Shown: in pieces, positions 1 to 8,620 of the stretch
Position numbering within the stretch: the first letter of the stretch is position 1
Layout: every line of letters begins with the position of its first letter
Origin: UBA8752 sp965659115
GTDB taxonomy: Bacteria > Bacteroidota > Bacteroidia > Flavobacteriales_D > Sanyastnellaceae
Direction: 5' to 3'
DNA length: 60,585 nucleotides
Assembly: GCA_965659115.1 (NCBI GenBank)
Contig: CBFHUP010000006.1
Location: 1-60,585 of the forward strand
Program-made: the position numbers and the translations under genes
The notes under the pieces: generated by a model
The model's input: only the letters and a program-made list of their open reading frames with translations
The model's database searches: none
What the model was told of the DNA's origin: nothing

Positions 1-762
1 GGAGCGCATCCCATCGACGGGACCATGACGCCGCTGGTGATTTTGCACGGACTGCTCGGGTCCTCGGACAACTGGCAATCCTTGGGGCTTCGATGGGCGG
101 CCGACAGGCCAGTGATTCTGATAGACCAGCGCAACCACGGCCGCAGTCCTCATCACCCGAGCCACAGTTACTCCGATATGGTGATCGACTTGCTCGACAC
201 GTTGGATGCTTTGGGCGTGGTAAAGGCGGACTTGCTCGGACACAGCATGGGCGGAAAAACCGCGATGTATTTCGCAGACCGCTATCCAGAAAGGTGCCGC
301 AGCCTGATCATTGCCGACATGGCGCCCGTGGCCTACCCACCCCACCATCTGCCGCTGTTCGATGCCCTTGCCGCTTTGGACCTCGACTCTTTTGATCGAC
401 GTGGTGAGGTCGACGCTGCCCTCGCCACAAATGTCCCTGAGCCCGGCGTCCGTCAGTTCCTGTTAAAGGGCCTGTACCGCGATGAATCCAAGCGTTTTGC
501 TTGGAGGTTCAATTTGCCCGTGCTCCGGCGGCACCTGGCCGATATGACTGGCCACCGTCCCCTTGGTGAAATTGCGGTGCCTGCGCTGGGCATTTATGGC
601 ACGCGGTCAGACTATGTGGTGGGCAGGGGAATGGAGGCCATGAAAGCCCATTTTGTGCATTTAAAGACACAGGCCCTCGAAGCCGGCCATTGGCTCCATG
701 CGGAGCAGCCCCAAGCTTTTGATGACGCCGTGTGTGACTACCTGAGCAGCCCCACCTCCTAA
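1..762 (+). CDS. alpha/beta hydrolase (YbfF-like esterase family), 5' end outside window
   Basis: This is an alpha/beta-hydrolase-fold enzyme, probably a cytosolic carboxylesterase or thioesterase related to YbfF; the substrate cannot be told. The oxyanion-hole motif LHGLLGSSDNW comes first, the nucleophile elbow GHSMGG holds the catalytic Ser, and the C-terminal EAGHWLHAEQP supplies the catalytic His. The first ATG in frame is at 25, but the frame is open back to base 1 and homologues normally carry about 10 residues before the LHG motif. The true start is therefore probably just upstream of the window. From ATG 25 the protein is 245 aa. It ends a few bases before a strong bidirectional terminator and converges with the reverse-strand gene at 827-1282. 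The fold is certain; the specific activity is not. Confidence 0.88.
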   Translation, partial: GAHPIDGTMTPLVILHGLLGSSDNWQSLGLRWAADRPVILIDQRNHGRSPHHPSHSYSDMVIDLLDTLDALGVVKADLLGHSMGGKTAMYFADRYPERCRSLIIADMAPVAYPPHHLPLFDALAALDLDSFDRRGEVDAALATNVPEPGVRQFLLKGLYRDESKRFAWRFNLPVLRRHLADMTGHRPLGEIAVPALGIYGTRSDYVVGRGMEAMKAHFVHLKTQALEAGHWLHAEQPQAFDDAVCDYLSSPTS

Positions 763-766
763 AAGC

Positions 767-802
767 AAAACGCCCGCTCCAGCAATGCTGGGCGGGCGTT
801 TT
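767..802. terminator. bidirectional Rho-independent terminator
   Basis: Arms AAAACGCCCGC (767-777) and GCGGGCGTTTT (792-802) are perfect complements. An inner stem ccagc/gctgg lies between them with one bulged T and an AAT loop. An A-run on one side and a T-run on the other make it work in both directions. It sits between two convergent genes (ending at 762 and 827), exactly where a shared terminator is expected. Confidence 0.93.
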
Positions 803-826
803 GAAGTCTTTAAATCTGCGCTGAGG

Positions 827-1282
827 TCAACCCTTGGAGCCTACCATGATGCTGACGCATCCTTCGTGCTGAATGACAGCATCCGTGGATGGAACCTGCA
901 CGCGAATCGTCATCTGCTGGGTGTTGGCCACCCTGAAGTCAAAGTGATCCTTTTCCTTGTCTGTACTGTCGTAGATCCCGTTTCCTCGGCTGTCCAAAAC
1001 TTGGAAAGTCAAATCGCCGAGCACGGGGTGTCCGCACACCAACAAACGGTAGGCACGGTCTCCGAAAAACGTCAGTTCGAGTTCGGCTTCATCACCGGGG
1101 ATCAGAACCGCAGTGTTGTAGTTGTCATTCTGCACGTAATCCTCCAACGCAGGAAGACAGCGCTTCTTCGTGAAAGTCCGGCATTGTGCTGAGGCATCGG
1201 CCACGGTGAACATCATCACCAGGGCGAGGGCAGCGAGAGGGAATGTTTTAATCGCAGTCATGGCGCTATTCATTACGTTCAC
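827..1282 (-). CDS. small secreted protein of unknown function
   Basis: I do not recognise a named family. The 151-aa product starts with a signal peptide (hydrophobic run about residues 12-30, AxA-type cleavage near ADASA/Q). A compact, probably beta-rich domain of about 115 aa follows, with cysteines at CRTF, KRC, LVC and GC. Wording such as TFFGDRAYRLLVC resembles small exported proteins seen in other Bacteroidota, but no function is known to me. The first start is GTG at 1282, giving a 4-bp GTGA overlap with the stop of the upstream lipoprotein gene; ATG at 1273 or 1261 is also possible. Translational coupling suggests the two exported proteins are made together. The gene ends in front of the shared terminator. 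Confidence 0.72.
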   Translation of the reverse strand: MNVMNSAMTAIKTFPLAALALVMMFTVADASAQCRTFTKKRCLPALEDYVQNDNYNTAVLIPGDEAELELTFFGDRAYRLLVCGHPVLGDLTFQVLDSRGNGIYDSTDKEKDHFDFRVANTQQMTIRVQVPSTDAVIQHEGCVSIMVGSKG

Positions 1283-2211
1283 TTTGCGTATTGGTTACGA
1301 ACGGCAGCAATTGTTTCAGAAATCGCTTCCAAGGTGGCCTGGTCATATTTGACTTCTGGGCCACCACTGATGACCACCGTTCCGTCTTCGGCCGCTGAGG
1401 CGGCGGCGGCGTTTTCTGTAATGGTCACTCCCGAAAAGGCAGCTTCTACTGGAGACAGCGCCGCCATCATCCCGGTTAGGGCCGGCGTCGGGGCATAGCT
1501 TCTGAGCAAACCCATCAGGTTTTCCAACGTCATTTTTTGCTCTGCAATGCGCAGCTTCAGGTCATCTGTAGAAGAATTGAGGCTGCGGGTACCGAGGTAT
1601 ACGCCTTCAATCCATCCACCTGCTGCCATCAGGCCACTGACTTCCTCCATGCCGTTCTCACGGAAGCGGGCATTGAGCGAATAAAAGGTGTCCGTTACAA
1701 TGTCCACGAGCGAGTCGCGGATGTCACGGTTGTTGTCCGCTCGGGCAATGAGGCCCGCGTTGATGATGTCTCCTACACCCAGACCGTCGCACAAGCGGCG
1801 GCAGGTATTGAGGTAATCCACGGACTGCTGGTTTTGATTGAAAATCACAGAGTAGCTGAGGTCTCCGGCATAAATCCCGAGGTTCACAGACTGCAATTCC
1901 GTGGTGTTGTAACCCACTGCGTTGTCCAAAGTGTGCAGGGCATCGACGTTGAACCGGATGCCACTTCGTTCCAGCAGCAAAGCGGTCTCGATGGGCGAAG
2001 GCACAGCGTGGAAGATTTGCTTAAAGGCCTTTTGACGGCGGGCAGGCATCATGCCTTCCTGGTCCATCGGTTGTTCACTGTTGGCCTTTGCCCCATCGGA
2101 AGCACCGGCATCAGGAGCTTCGCCGCAGCCGACGAAGAGCAACATCAAGGGAAGGGCGGTCCATGTCGCCAAGGACAGGGAAAGCGTGAATCGGTCGTTT
2201 TTGAGTTTCAT
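1279..2211 (-). CDS. conserved lipoprotein of unknown function
   Basis: The 310-aa protein has a type II signal peptide (hydrophobic segment then lipobox LLFVGC, Cys about residue 29) and a low-complexity linker rich in A, G, S and D, so it is an envelope lipoprotein. The mature part contains FKQIFHAVPSPIETALLLERSG, then a long mainly alpha-helical region, and resembles uncharacterised lipoproteins of Bacteroidota. No enzyme motif is visible. It is the first gene of a two-gene unit with the small secreted protein downstream (4-bp overlap). The 160 bp between it and the end of polA holds no recognisable gene; I see no clear -7 box in front of it. Confidence 0.75.
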   Translation of the reverse strand: MKLKNDRFTLSLSLATWTALPLMLLFVGCGEAPDAGASDGAKANSEQPMDQEGMMPARRQKAFKQIFHAVPSPIETALLLERSGIRFNVDALHTLDNAVGYNTTELQSVNLGIYAGDLSYSVIFNQNQQSVDYLNTCRRLCDGLGVGDIINAGLIARADNNRDIRDSLVDIVTDTFYSLNARFRENGMEEVSGLMAAGGWIEGVYLGTRSLNSSTDDLKLRIAEQKMTLENLMGLLRSYAPTPALTGMMAALSPVEAAFSGVTITENAAAASAAEDGTVVISGGPEVKYDQATLEAISETIAAVRNQYAK

Positions 2212-2373
2212 GGAAAATCCAAGCGGGTTGTGAAGGCAAGTTGAATCTGGTACGGCAGGCGCCGATTGCCTCTTTCGAAAGTTATCCTCTCTCTGAGGTG
2301 AATGCTGTCAGTACCAGAGGAAAAGCCCCGTCAGAATGGACCGATGCTGCCAGAACAGCGGGCTGGACTGAGC

Positions 2374-5232
2374 TCAATGCGCCTCCAACCAATGGACCCC
2401 AGTCTCTACTTCAACATCCAGTGGCACCGCCATTTCGACCGCACCCTCCATGTGCTCGCGGACCAAAGCAGTCAAGGTTTCGACCTCATCCTTGGGCACA
2501 TCAAACACCAATTCATCGTGCACTTGCAAGATCATGCGCGCTTTGAGAGACGACGATTGGAGCGCTTCTTGAATGCGGACCATCGCCACCTTGATGATGT
2601 CGGCTGCAGAGCCTTGAATGGGGGCGTTGATGGCATTGCGTTCTGCAAAGCCGCGGACCACCGCATTGGCTGAAGTGATGTCTGGAAGCCAGCGTTTTCG
2701 GCCCAAAATCGTCTCGACATAACCCAACTCCTTGGCCCGTTCCACGACTTCGGTTTGGTAGGCCTTGAGGTCTGCAAACTCCGAGAAGTAAGCCTCGATG
2801 ATGGCCTTGGCCTCGCGGCGGGGGATTTTGAGGGTTTCGGCCAGTCCGAAAGCCCCTTGACCATACAAAATGCCAAAGTTGACAGCCTTGGCTTGGCTCC
2901 GTTGGCCGCGATCGACATCCTCGGGCGCAATGCCAAACACCTTCGCTGCTGTTGCCGTGTGGATGTCGGCCCCATCGTGGAATGCCTGACACAGTCCGCG
3001 GTCGCCGCTGAGGGCAGCCACAATCCGCAGCTCCACTTGGCTGTAGTCTGCGGCCATCAATATGTGGTCGGCGTCGCGTGGAACAAACGCCTTGCGAATC
3101 TCACGGCCCCGCGCCGTGCGGATGGGAATGTTTTGGAGGTTCGGGTGCGTGCTGCTCAACCTTCCTGTAGCCGCCACCGCCTGCATGTATTGGGTGTGCA
3201 CCCTCCCCGTCTCACCGTCCACCAATTCTGGCAACGGACGGACGTAAGTCGACAGCAATTTGTTGAGTTGGCGGTATTCCAAGACCTCGCCCACGATGGG
3301 ATGGAGGTCGGTGAGTTTTTGGAGGACTTCCTCGCCTGTAGCGTATTGTCCGGTCTTGGTCTTCTTGGCTTTCTCGGTGATCGCCAGGTGATCAAACAGG
3401 ACCTCGCCAAGCTGGCGGGGAGAGTCGATGGAGAAAGGCACACCCGCATGGGCTTGAATGGAGTCCGTCAGTTTCCTGAGGTCTTCTTGGAGCCCTTCTG
3501 CCATGGCGTGGAGCGCATCGGTGTCCAACCGGATGCCTTCCAATTCCATGTCAGCCAACACCGGAACCAAAGGCATTTCGATGGTGTCCAATATGCGCCG
3601 TTCGGGGGAATCCTTGCCCAGTTTTTCCTCAAAGACATCGGCCAGTCTCAAGGTGATGTCAGCGTCTTCGCAAGCGTAATTGCACACTTGCTCTGGCGGA
3701 ATGTCCGCCATGGTTTTCTGGTTTTTGCCCTTTTTGCCCAGCAAGTCCGTGATGGGGATGGTCTTATAGCCCAACTCCACCTCCGCCAGGTAATCCATGC
3801 CATGCTTCATGTCGGGCTGCAGGACATAATGGGCCAGCATGGTGTCAAACACTTGGCATCTGACCTCTGCCCCTGCACCCCGCATGATCTTGAGGTCGTA
3901 TTTCCAGTTTTGGGCGATGAGCTGTTTGCCTGCATCCTGCAAAACGGGGGCAAACTCCTCCAGTAACGTTGAGACGCTTTGGTCCTCCCGTTGGGGCTTG
4001 TCAGGATCTCCAAGAGGGACCGGAACGTACCACGCCGTGCCAGGCTTGGTAGAAAAACTCATGCCCACAATGCGGGCCGTTCTGGCATCCAAGCCCGTGG
4101 TCTCTGTATCGAATGCAAAACGCTGTGCCTCGGCCAACTCGGCCAACAACGCGGACCGCTTTTCACCGGTATCTGCCAAACGGTAGTCTACGGCCTGGGC
4201 ATCCAACTGAGCCAGTCCGCCTTCTCCTTGGTCTGCGCTGGCCCCTTCACCACCTCCGCCAAACAGCCCCATTTGTCCGCCTCCATCGTCTGGTGCGGAT
4301 ACTGCCGCTGACTGAGGCGCTTTCCCCGCGGATTCGTTGCCCGCAGCTTGGCCCAAAATGCGCCGCGCGAGCGTCCTGAACTCCAGTTCTTCGAACAGGG
4401 GCGTCAGTTTTTCGGCATCCGGGCCTTCCACGGCCATATCATCGAAATCGGGGGTGTAAGCGATGTCTGTAACAATGGTCGCGAGGTGCTTGGAGAGCAA
4501 GGCCTGCTCCCGAAAATTCTCGAGGTTCTCCTTCTGCTTGCCCTTGAGGTCCGCAGTGGAATCCAACAGGATCTCCATGGAGCCGTACTTGTTGAGCAAC
4601 TTGGCCGCGGTCTTCGGTCCGATTCCAGGGACTCCCGGGATGTTGTCCGCTGAGTCGCCCATCAGCCCCAGAAGGTCGATCACTTGCAGCGGATCGTCGA
4701 TGCCAAACCTCTCGCACACTTCTGCTGGGCCCCAAACTTGAGCGGGATTGCCCTGTCGGCCAGGACGGTACATGCGCACCTTCTCGGTCACCAATTGGGC
4801 ATAGTCCTTGTCCGGCGTCATCATGTAGACATCGAACCCTTCTTTCTCTGCCAACACCGACAGGTACCCAATCATGTCGTCTGCCTCGAAACCAGGCTCG
4901 GTTATGGTGGGAATGCGCATGGCCTCTGCCATCGCATAAATGTGGGGGATGCTCGCCCGGATGTCCTCGGGAGTTTCGTCCCTGTTGGCCTTGTATTCCG
5001 GAAACGTTTCATGCCTGAACGTGGGTCCTGGCGGGTCAAATACGATGGCCAAGTGTGTTGGCTTCTCGTTTTTCAGGATGTCCAGCATCGCGGTTGTGAA
5101 ACCGAATACGGCACTGGTGTTGGCTCCCTTGCTGTTGATGCGGGGATTGCGGATGAAAGCATAATATGCCCTGAATATCAAGGCAAAGGCATCAATCAGG
5201 AAGAGCTTCTTTTCGGATTCAGCGGTCAACAT
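2374..5232 (-). CDS. polA: DNA polymerase I
   Basis: This is DNA polymerase I, which fills gaps and removes RNA primers during replication and repair. All three domains are present in 952 aa. The N-terminal 5' nuclease covers about 1-290 (FLIDAFALIFRAYYAF, FEADDMIGYLS, GDSADNIPGVPGIGPKTA). A Gly/Ser/Asp-rich linker follows (about 295-345). The 3'-5' proofreading domain has intact acidic residues (FDTETTGL, NWKYDLKIM, YACEDADITL). The polymerase domain carries motif A (ADYSQVELR), motif B (RSQAKAVNFGILYG) and motif C (LQVHDELVFD). The start at 5232 gives the usual family N-terminus. It lies downstream of the DUF2480 gene on the same strand with 56 bp between them. Confidence 0.98.
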   Translation of the reverse strand: MLTAESEKKLFLIDAFALIFRAYYAFIRNPRINSKGANTSAVFGFTTAMLDILKNEKPTHLAIVFDPPGPTFRHETFPEYKANRDETPEDIRASIPHIYAMAEAMRIPTITEPGFEADDMIGYLSVLAEKEGFDVYMMTPDKDYAQLVTEKVRMYRPGRQGNPAQVWGPAEVCERFGIDDPLQVIDLLGLMGDSADNIPGVPGIGPKTAAKLLNKYGSMEILLDSTADLKGKQKENLENFREQALLSKHLATIVTDIAYTPDFDDMAVEGPDAEKLTPLFEELEFRTLARRILGQAAGNESAGKAPQSAAVSAPDDGGGQMGLFGGGGEGASADQGEGGLAQLDAQAVDYRLADTGEKRSALLAELAEAQRFAFDTETTGLDARTARIVGMSFSTKPGTAWYVPVPLGDPDKPQREDQSVSTLLEEFAPVLQDAGKQLIAQNWKYDLKIMRGAGAEVRCQVFDTMLAHYVLQPDMKHGMDYLAEVELGYKTIPITDLLGKKGKNQKTMADIPPEQVCNYACEDADITLRLADVFEEKLGKDSPERRILDTIEMPLVPVLADMELEGIRLDTDALHAMAEGLQEDLRKLTDSIQAHAGVPFSIDSPRQLGEVLFDHLAITEKAKKTKTGQYATGEEVLQKLTDLHPIVGEVLEYRQLNKLLSTYVRPLPELVDGETGRVHTQYMQAVAATGRLSSTHPNLQNIPIRTARGREIRKAFVPRDADHILMAADYSQVELRIVAALSGDRGLCQAFHDGADIHTATAAKVFGIAPEDVDRGQRSQAKAVNFGILYGQGAFGLAETLKIPRREAKAIIEAYFSEFADLKAYQTEVVERAKELGYVETILGRKRWLPDITSANAVVRGFAERNAINAPIQGSAADIIKVAMVRIQEALQSSSLKARMILQVHDELVFDVPKDEVETLTALVREHMEGAVEMAVPLDVEVETGVHWLEAH

Positions 5233-5288
5233 GGCTCCGCCAAATTACCTCGCGTATTCCGGGGAACCGCGCTGTTTGACCCCGCTTC

Positions 5289-5792
5289 TCAGCGCGACTT
5301 GTACACGGGAACGGTGCTGCACGGTTCACCAAACATCAGCGACTTGACCACCGGTTGCAGCCGTTCGACAAGCCGGACTGCGGGCCCTGCGCCTGAATCC
5401 AATCCACAGCCCTTGACCACCACCCTTTGTTCCCGGTAATCCTCCGGGTCGAGTTCTTCGGCAATGCGGGCCAATACGGCCGATTTCAGGTCTTCGGGAG
5501 CACATACGTGAACACTGCTCGCATGGCCCTGCAGCGCCGCGGTCACCAGCATCCAAACCCATTCTGGTAAAATGGCGTCTGCGCTGCAGTGGACCGCCAC
5601 GTCAGCACCATCAAAAGCGGCAGCATCCCACTCCTTTAGCCACGCCCGAAACTCCTGTTCTCGTATGGCCAACCCTTGCCAAAGGTGGGGGGCGATGTCG
5701 ATGTCGCGCAAAGTCCTGCTGGACAGCAGGGCAGAGAGGTCGAGTTGGATGAGCCCACTTTCCTCTACGCGGTTCCGAATGGCATCTTCCAT
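5289..5792 (-). CDS. DUF2480 family protein
   Basis: This 167-aa cytosolic protein matches the Bacteroidota family DUF2480 along its whole length: N-terminal NRVEESGLIQLDL, central AVHCSADAILPEWVWMLV, and C-terminal MFGEPCSTVPVYK. The family is conserved and small but has no established biochemical role. The conserved GEPCSTVP tail and the CSADAI segment each hold a Cys, which could suggest metal or redox chemistry; that is inference only. It lies between dxs (39 bp upstream) and polA on the same strand and is probably co-transcribed with dxs. Confidence 0.85.
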   Translation of the reverse strand: MEDAIRNRVEESGLIQLDLSALLSSRTLRDIDIAPHLWQGLAIREQEFRAWLKEWDAAAFDGADVAVHCSADAILPEWVWMLVTAALQGHASSVHVCAPEDLKSAVLARIAEELDPEDYREQRVVVKGCGLDSGAGPAVRLVERLQPVVKSLMFGEPCSTVPVYKSR

Positions 5793-5831
5793 GAAACGAA
5801 GGTCGGAAGACCTGTGGAATGTCGGTGGGAG

Positions 5832-7796
5832 TCAGCCCGCCTTTTGGGCGCCTTTATGAGACACCCCCACCATTTTGCGTGCGCTGGCAGCAATGTCATC
5901 GACGTTGTACCCGCACTCGGAATACAGCTCGGGCTGCGTGCCGTGCTCAATCCAACGGTCGGGAACACCCAGCCTCACGATGCGGGCCATGTACCCTTGG
6001 TCTGCAGCAAATTCTAACACGGCACTTCCCATGCCGCCTTGAATGCAACCATCCTCTACGGTGATGACTTTGTCAAACTTCCCGAAGACTTCGTGGAGCA
6101 GTGTTTCGTCGAGGGGCTTTACAAACCGCATGTCATACATGGCTGCTGAGATCCCGTCGGCTTCGAGCATTTCCGCAGCCTTCAGCGCGTGGTTGCCCAA
6201 GTGGCCGATTCCCAGAATGGCCACGTCTTCTCCGCTGCGCACCCTCCGGCCAGTGCCCACCTTGATTTTGCGCAAGGGGGTCTTCCATTCGGTCATGACG
6301 CCTTTGCCCCTTGGATAGCGGATGCTAAATGGGCCGTGGTCGTCGACAGAAGCCGTGTACATCAGGTTGCGCAACTCCTCCTCATTCATGGGCGCCGAAA
6401 CGATCATGTTGGGAATGCAACGCATGTAAGCGAGGTCGAACACACCGTGGTGGGTAGGGCCATCCGCCCCTGCCATGCCGCCGCGATCCAAGCAGAACAC
6501 CACGTGCAGATTTTGCAACGCCACGTCGTGCAACACCTGGTCGTAGGCACGCTGCATAAAGGAGCTGTAGATGTTGCAAAACGGCACCATGCCTTGGGTG
6601 GCCATGCCCGCCGAAAATGTAACGGCGTGCTGCTCTGCGATGCCCACATCGAAAGCACGTTCGGGCATCGCTTCCATCATGAATTTGAGGGAACATCCTG
6701 TCGGCATGGCCGGCGTGACGCCCACAATGCGCTCGTCTTTTTCGGCGAGCTCAATGATGGTGTGTCCAAAGACATCTTGGTATTTCGGAGGTTCTGGTGA
6801 CTTGGGTACCACCTTGATGATTTCTCCGGTCTCTTTGTTGAAGAGGCCAGGGGCATGCCATTTGGTGGGGCTGCCTGCTTCGGCCGGAGCATAGCCCTTG
6901 CCCTTCTTGGTAAGCAGGTGCAGCAACTTGGGTCCGGGAATGTCCTTGAGGTCGCGCAGCACGTGTTCAACCTGTTCCACATCGTGTCCGTCAATCGGTC
7001 CAAAATAGCGGAAGTTCAATGACTCGAACATGTTGGACTGCTGAAGCAGCGAACCCTTGACCATGTCGCTCACTTTCGAGGCGATGGTCTGGGCGTCTGG
7101 GCCGAACTTGGACACCTTGCCCAGCAATTGCCACACTTCATCCTTGACGCGGTTGTAGGTGTGGGAGGTGGTGATGTCGGTCAGATAATCTTTGAGTGCA
7201 CCGACATTGGGGTCAATCGACATGCAATTGTCGTTGAGGACCACGATCATGTTGTTGTCCTGCCAACCGCCGTGGTTGAGCCCTTCAAAAGCCAGTCCCG
7301 CGGTCATGGCACCGTCACCGATCACCGCAATGTGCTGGCGCAAGTCTCCCTTGATCTTGTTGGCCACGGACATGCCCAAAGCGGCACTGATGCTCGTGGA
7401 GCTGTGGCCGACACCGAAGGTGTCGTAGCGGCTTTCGCTCCTCTTTGGAAAACCGCTGAGCCCTTTGTGGATGCGGTTGGTGTGAAACTGCTCCCGGCGG
7501 CCGGTCAGGATTTTGTGACCGTAGGCCTGGTGGCCGACGTCCCACACAATCTGGTCTTCTGGGGTGTTGAAGACATAGTGCAACGCCACGGTCAACTCCA
7601 CCACACCCAAACTGGCGCCAAAGTGTCCCCCTTTCTCGCTGACCACGTCAACGATGTATTGCCTCAATTCATCGCAAACCTGCGGAAGGTCTTCCACACC
7701 ACATTGCGCCCGCAAGTCTTTGGGCTCCAGAATGCGACCCAAGAGGGGGCCTGCTTGAAATGAGGGATGGTTATCGGACATGGCTTTTCCGGTCAT
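5832..7796 (-). CDS. dxs: 1-deoxy-D-xylulose-5-phosphate synthase
   Basis: Dxs condenses pyruvate and glyceraldehyde-3-phosphate to DXP, the first step of the MEP isoprenoid pathway, using thiamine diphosphate. The 654-aa protein shows GHQAYGHKILTGR, the ThDP/Mg signature GDGAMTAGLAFEGLNHGG...NDN, the pyrimidine-domain segment CLDRGGMAGADGPTHHG, and a C-terminal transketolase domain ending GVPDRWIEHGTQPELYSECGY. The later pathway gene ispG is in the same window at 50250. Start 7796 is used; an internal ATG at 7781 (MSDNHPSF) is equally plausible. A perfect TAnnTTTG -7 box lies 18 nt upstream, so dxs probably has its own promoter rather than depending on purQ. Confidence 0.97.
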   Translation of the reverse strand: MTGKAMSDNHPSFQAGPLLGRILEPKDLRAQCGVEDLPQVCDELRQYIVDVVSEKGGHFGASLGVVELTVALHYVFNTPEDQIVWDVGHQAYGHKILTGRREQFHTNRIHKGLSGFPKRSESRYDTFGVGHSSTSISAALGMSVANKIKGDLRQHIAVIGDGAMTAGLAFEGLNHGGWQDNNMIVVLNDNCMSIDPNVGALKDYLTDITTSHTYNRVKDEVWQLLGKVSKFGPDAQTIASKVSDMVKGSLLQQSNMFESLNFRYFGPIDGHDVEQVEHVLRDLKDIPGPKLLHLLTKKGKGYAPAEAGSPTKWHAPGLFNKETGEIIKVVPKSPEPPKYQDVFGHTIIELAEKDERIVGVTPAMPTGCSLKFMMEAMPERAFDVGIAEQHAVTFSAGMATQGMVPFCNIYSSFMQRAYDQVLHDVALQNLHVVFCLDRGGMAGADGPTHHGVFDLAYMRCIPNMIVSAPMNEEELRNLMYTASVDDHGPFSIRYPRGKGVMTEWKTPLRKIKVGTGRRVRSGEDVAILGIGHLGNHALKAAEMLEADGISAAMYDMRFVKPLDETLLHEVFGKFDKVITVEDGCIQGGMGSAVLEFAADQGYMARIVRLGVPDRWIEHGTQPELYSECGYNVDDIAASARKMVGVSHKGAQKAG

Positions 7797-7814
7797 TTCC
7801 GGAGACTAGTGTAA

Positions 7815-7822
7815 CAAACTTA
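7815..7822 (-). promoter_or_regulatory. -7 promoter box of dxs
   Basis: On the reverse strand this reads TAAGTTTG, a perfect match to the Bacteroidota -7 consensus TAnnTTTG, 18 nt before the dxs start. No clear -33 TTG element sits at the usual 17-20 nt spacing (nearest TTG is about 26 nt away). Confidence 0.55.
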
Positions 7823-7882
7823 ACCCTTTCATGTTCCGCGCCATGGCCCAATCCGCCAAGAATCGCTTGTCCAACTGAGGAG

Positions 7883-8578
7883 TCAGGCCGTCTCAACGGC
7901 AGCCGCCAACGCCTCCAACATGGCGCGCCCATCGGTATTGCCAAGGTCTTCGCTGCATGCGCGCTCCGGGTGCGGCATCATGCCGAATACATTGCCTTCG
8001 GCGTTGCAGACCCCGGCGATGTTCTCCACGGACCCATTGGGATTGAATTCGTCTCCGATTCCACCATCTGGTCCGCAGTAACGGAACAAAATCTGGTCGC
8101 CATCCTCGATGGCGTCCAAACCGTCATCGTCGATGGTGTAGTTGCCTTCACCATGGGCAATGGGGATGCACAATGGCCGGCCATCCGGAAGGTTTGCCGT
8201 CATGGGGGCCATCAATGACTCAGGCCTCAGCAAAACGTTGCGGCAGATAAACTTGCGGCTCTCGTTGTGTCTGAGCGCTCCGGGGAGAAGGCCTGCTTCA
8301 CACAGGATCTGAAATCCGTTGCAGACGCCGAGGACGCGGCCACCGCGTTTGGCATGGGCCACCACTTCCTCCATGATGGGGGAGAAACGCGCGATGGCTC
8401 CACTGCGGAGGTAATCTCCGTAGCTGAAGCCACCGGGCAGAACCACAAGGTCGACCCCTTTAAGGTCGCGGTCCTTGTGCCAGAGCCGCTCAACAGGAAA
8501 ACCGAGTTCCGTGCCGAGGGCATATTCCATATCATGGTCGCAATTGGACCCGGGGAAGGTGATAACGCCGACTTTCAC
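7883..8578 (-). CDS. purQ: phosphoribosylformylglycinamidine synthase, glutaminase subunit
   Basis: PurQ is the class I glutamine amidotransferase subunit of FGAM synthase (step 4 of purine synthesis); it releases ammonia from glutamine for PurL. In 231 aa it has the VLPGGFSYGDYLR motif, the nucleophile Cys86 in VLGVCNGFQILCEAGLLPG, and the His-Glu pair in MMPHPERA. Translation starts at a GTG (8578), giving the standard N-terminus MKVGVITFPGSNCD. Bacteroidota often carry a single long PurL that includes this domain, so a separate purQ implies the small PurL/PurS type, which must lie elsewhere. A perfect inverted repeat lies 14 bp upstream. Confidence 0.96.
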   Translation of the reverse strand: MKVGVITFPGSNCDHDMEYALGTELGFPVERLWHKDRDLKGVDLVVLPGGFSYGDYLRSGAIARFSPIMEEVVAHAKRGGRVLGVCNGFQILCEAGLLPGALRHNESRKFICRNVLLRPESLMAPMTANLPDGRPLCIPIAHGEGNYTIDDDGLDAIEDGDQILFRYCGPDGGIGDEFNPNGSVENIAGVCNAEGNVFGMMPHPERACSEDLGNTDGRAMLEALAAAVETA

Positions 8579-8592
8579 GCCAGCGAAGTTCG

Positions 8593-8611
8593 GGAATACC
8601 CGTGGTATTCC
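8593..8611. repeat. perfect inverted repeat upstream of purQ
   Basis: Arms GGAATACC (8593-8600) and GGTATTCC (8604-8611) with loop CGT sit between the T9SS-protein gene (stop at 8621) and the purQ GTG (8578). There is no T-tract on the reverse strand, so it is not a classic terminator. It may be an operator or an mRNA leader hairpin for purQ. Confidence 0.5.
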
Positions 8612-8620
8612 GACCTCTGA

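Noticed and set aside
2212..2373. Possible small gene between the lipoprotein and polA genes
   Set aside because: Open frames here (for example 2241-2546) run antisense into polA and give no sensible protein; no promoter box is seen.
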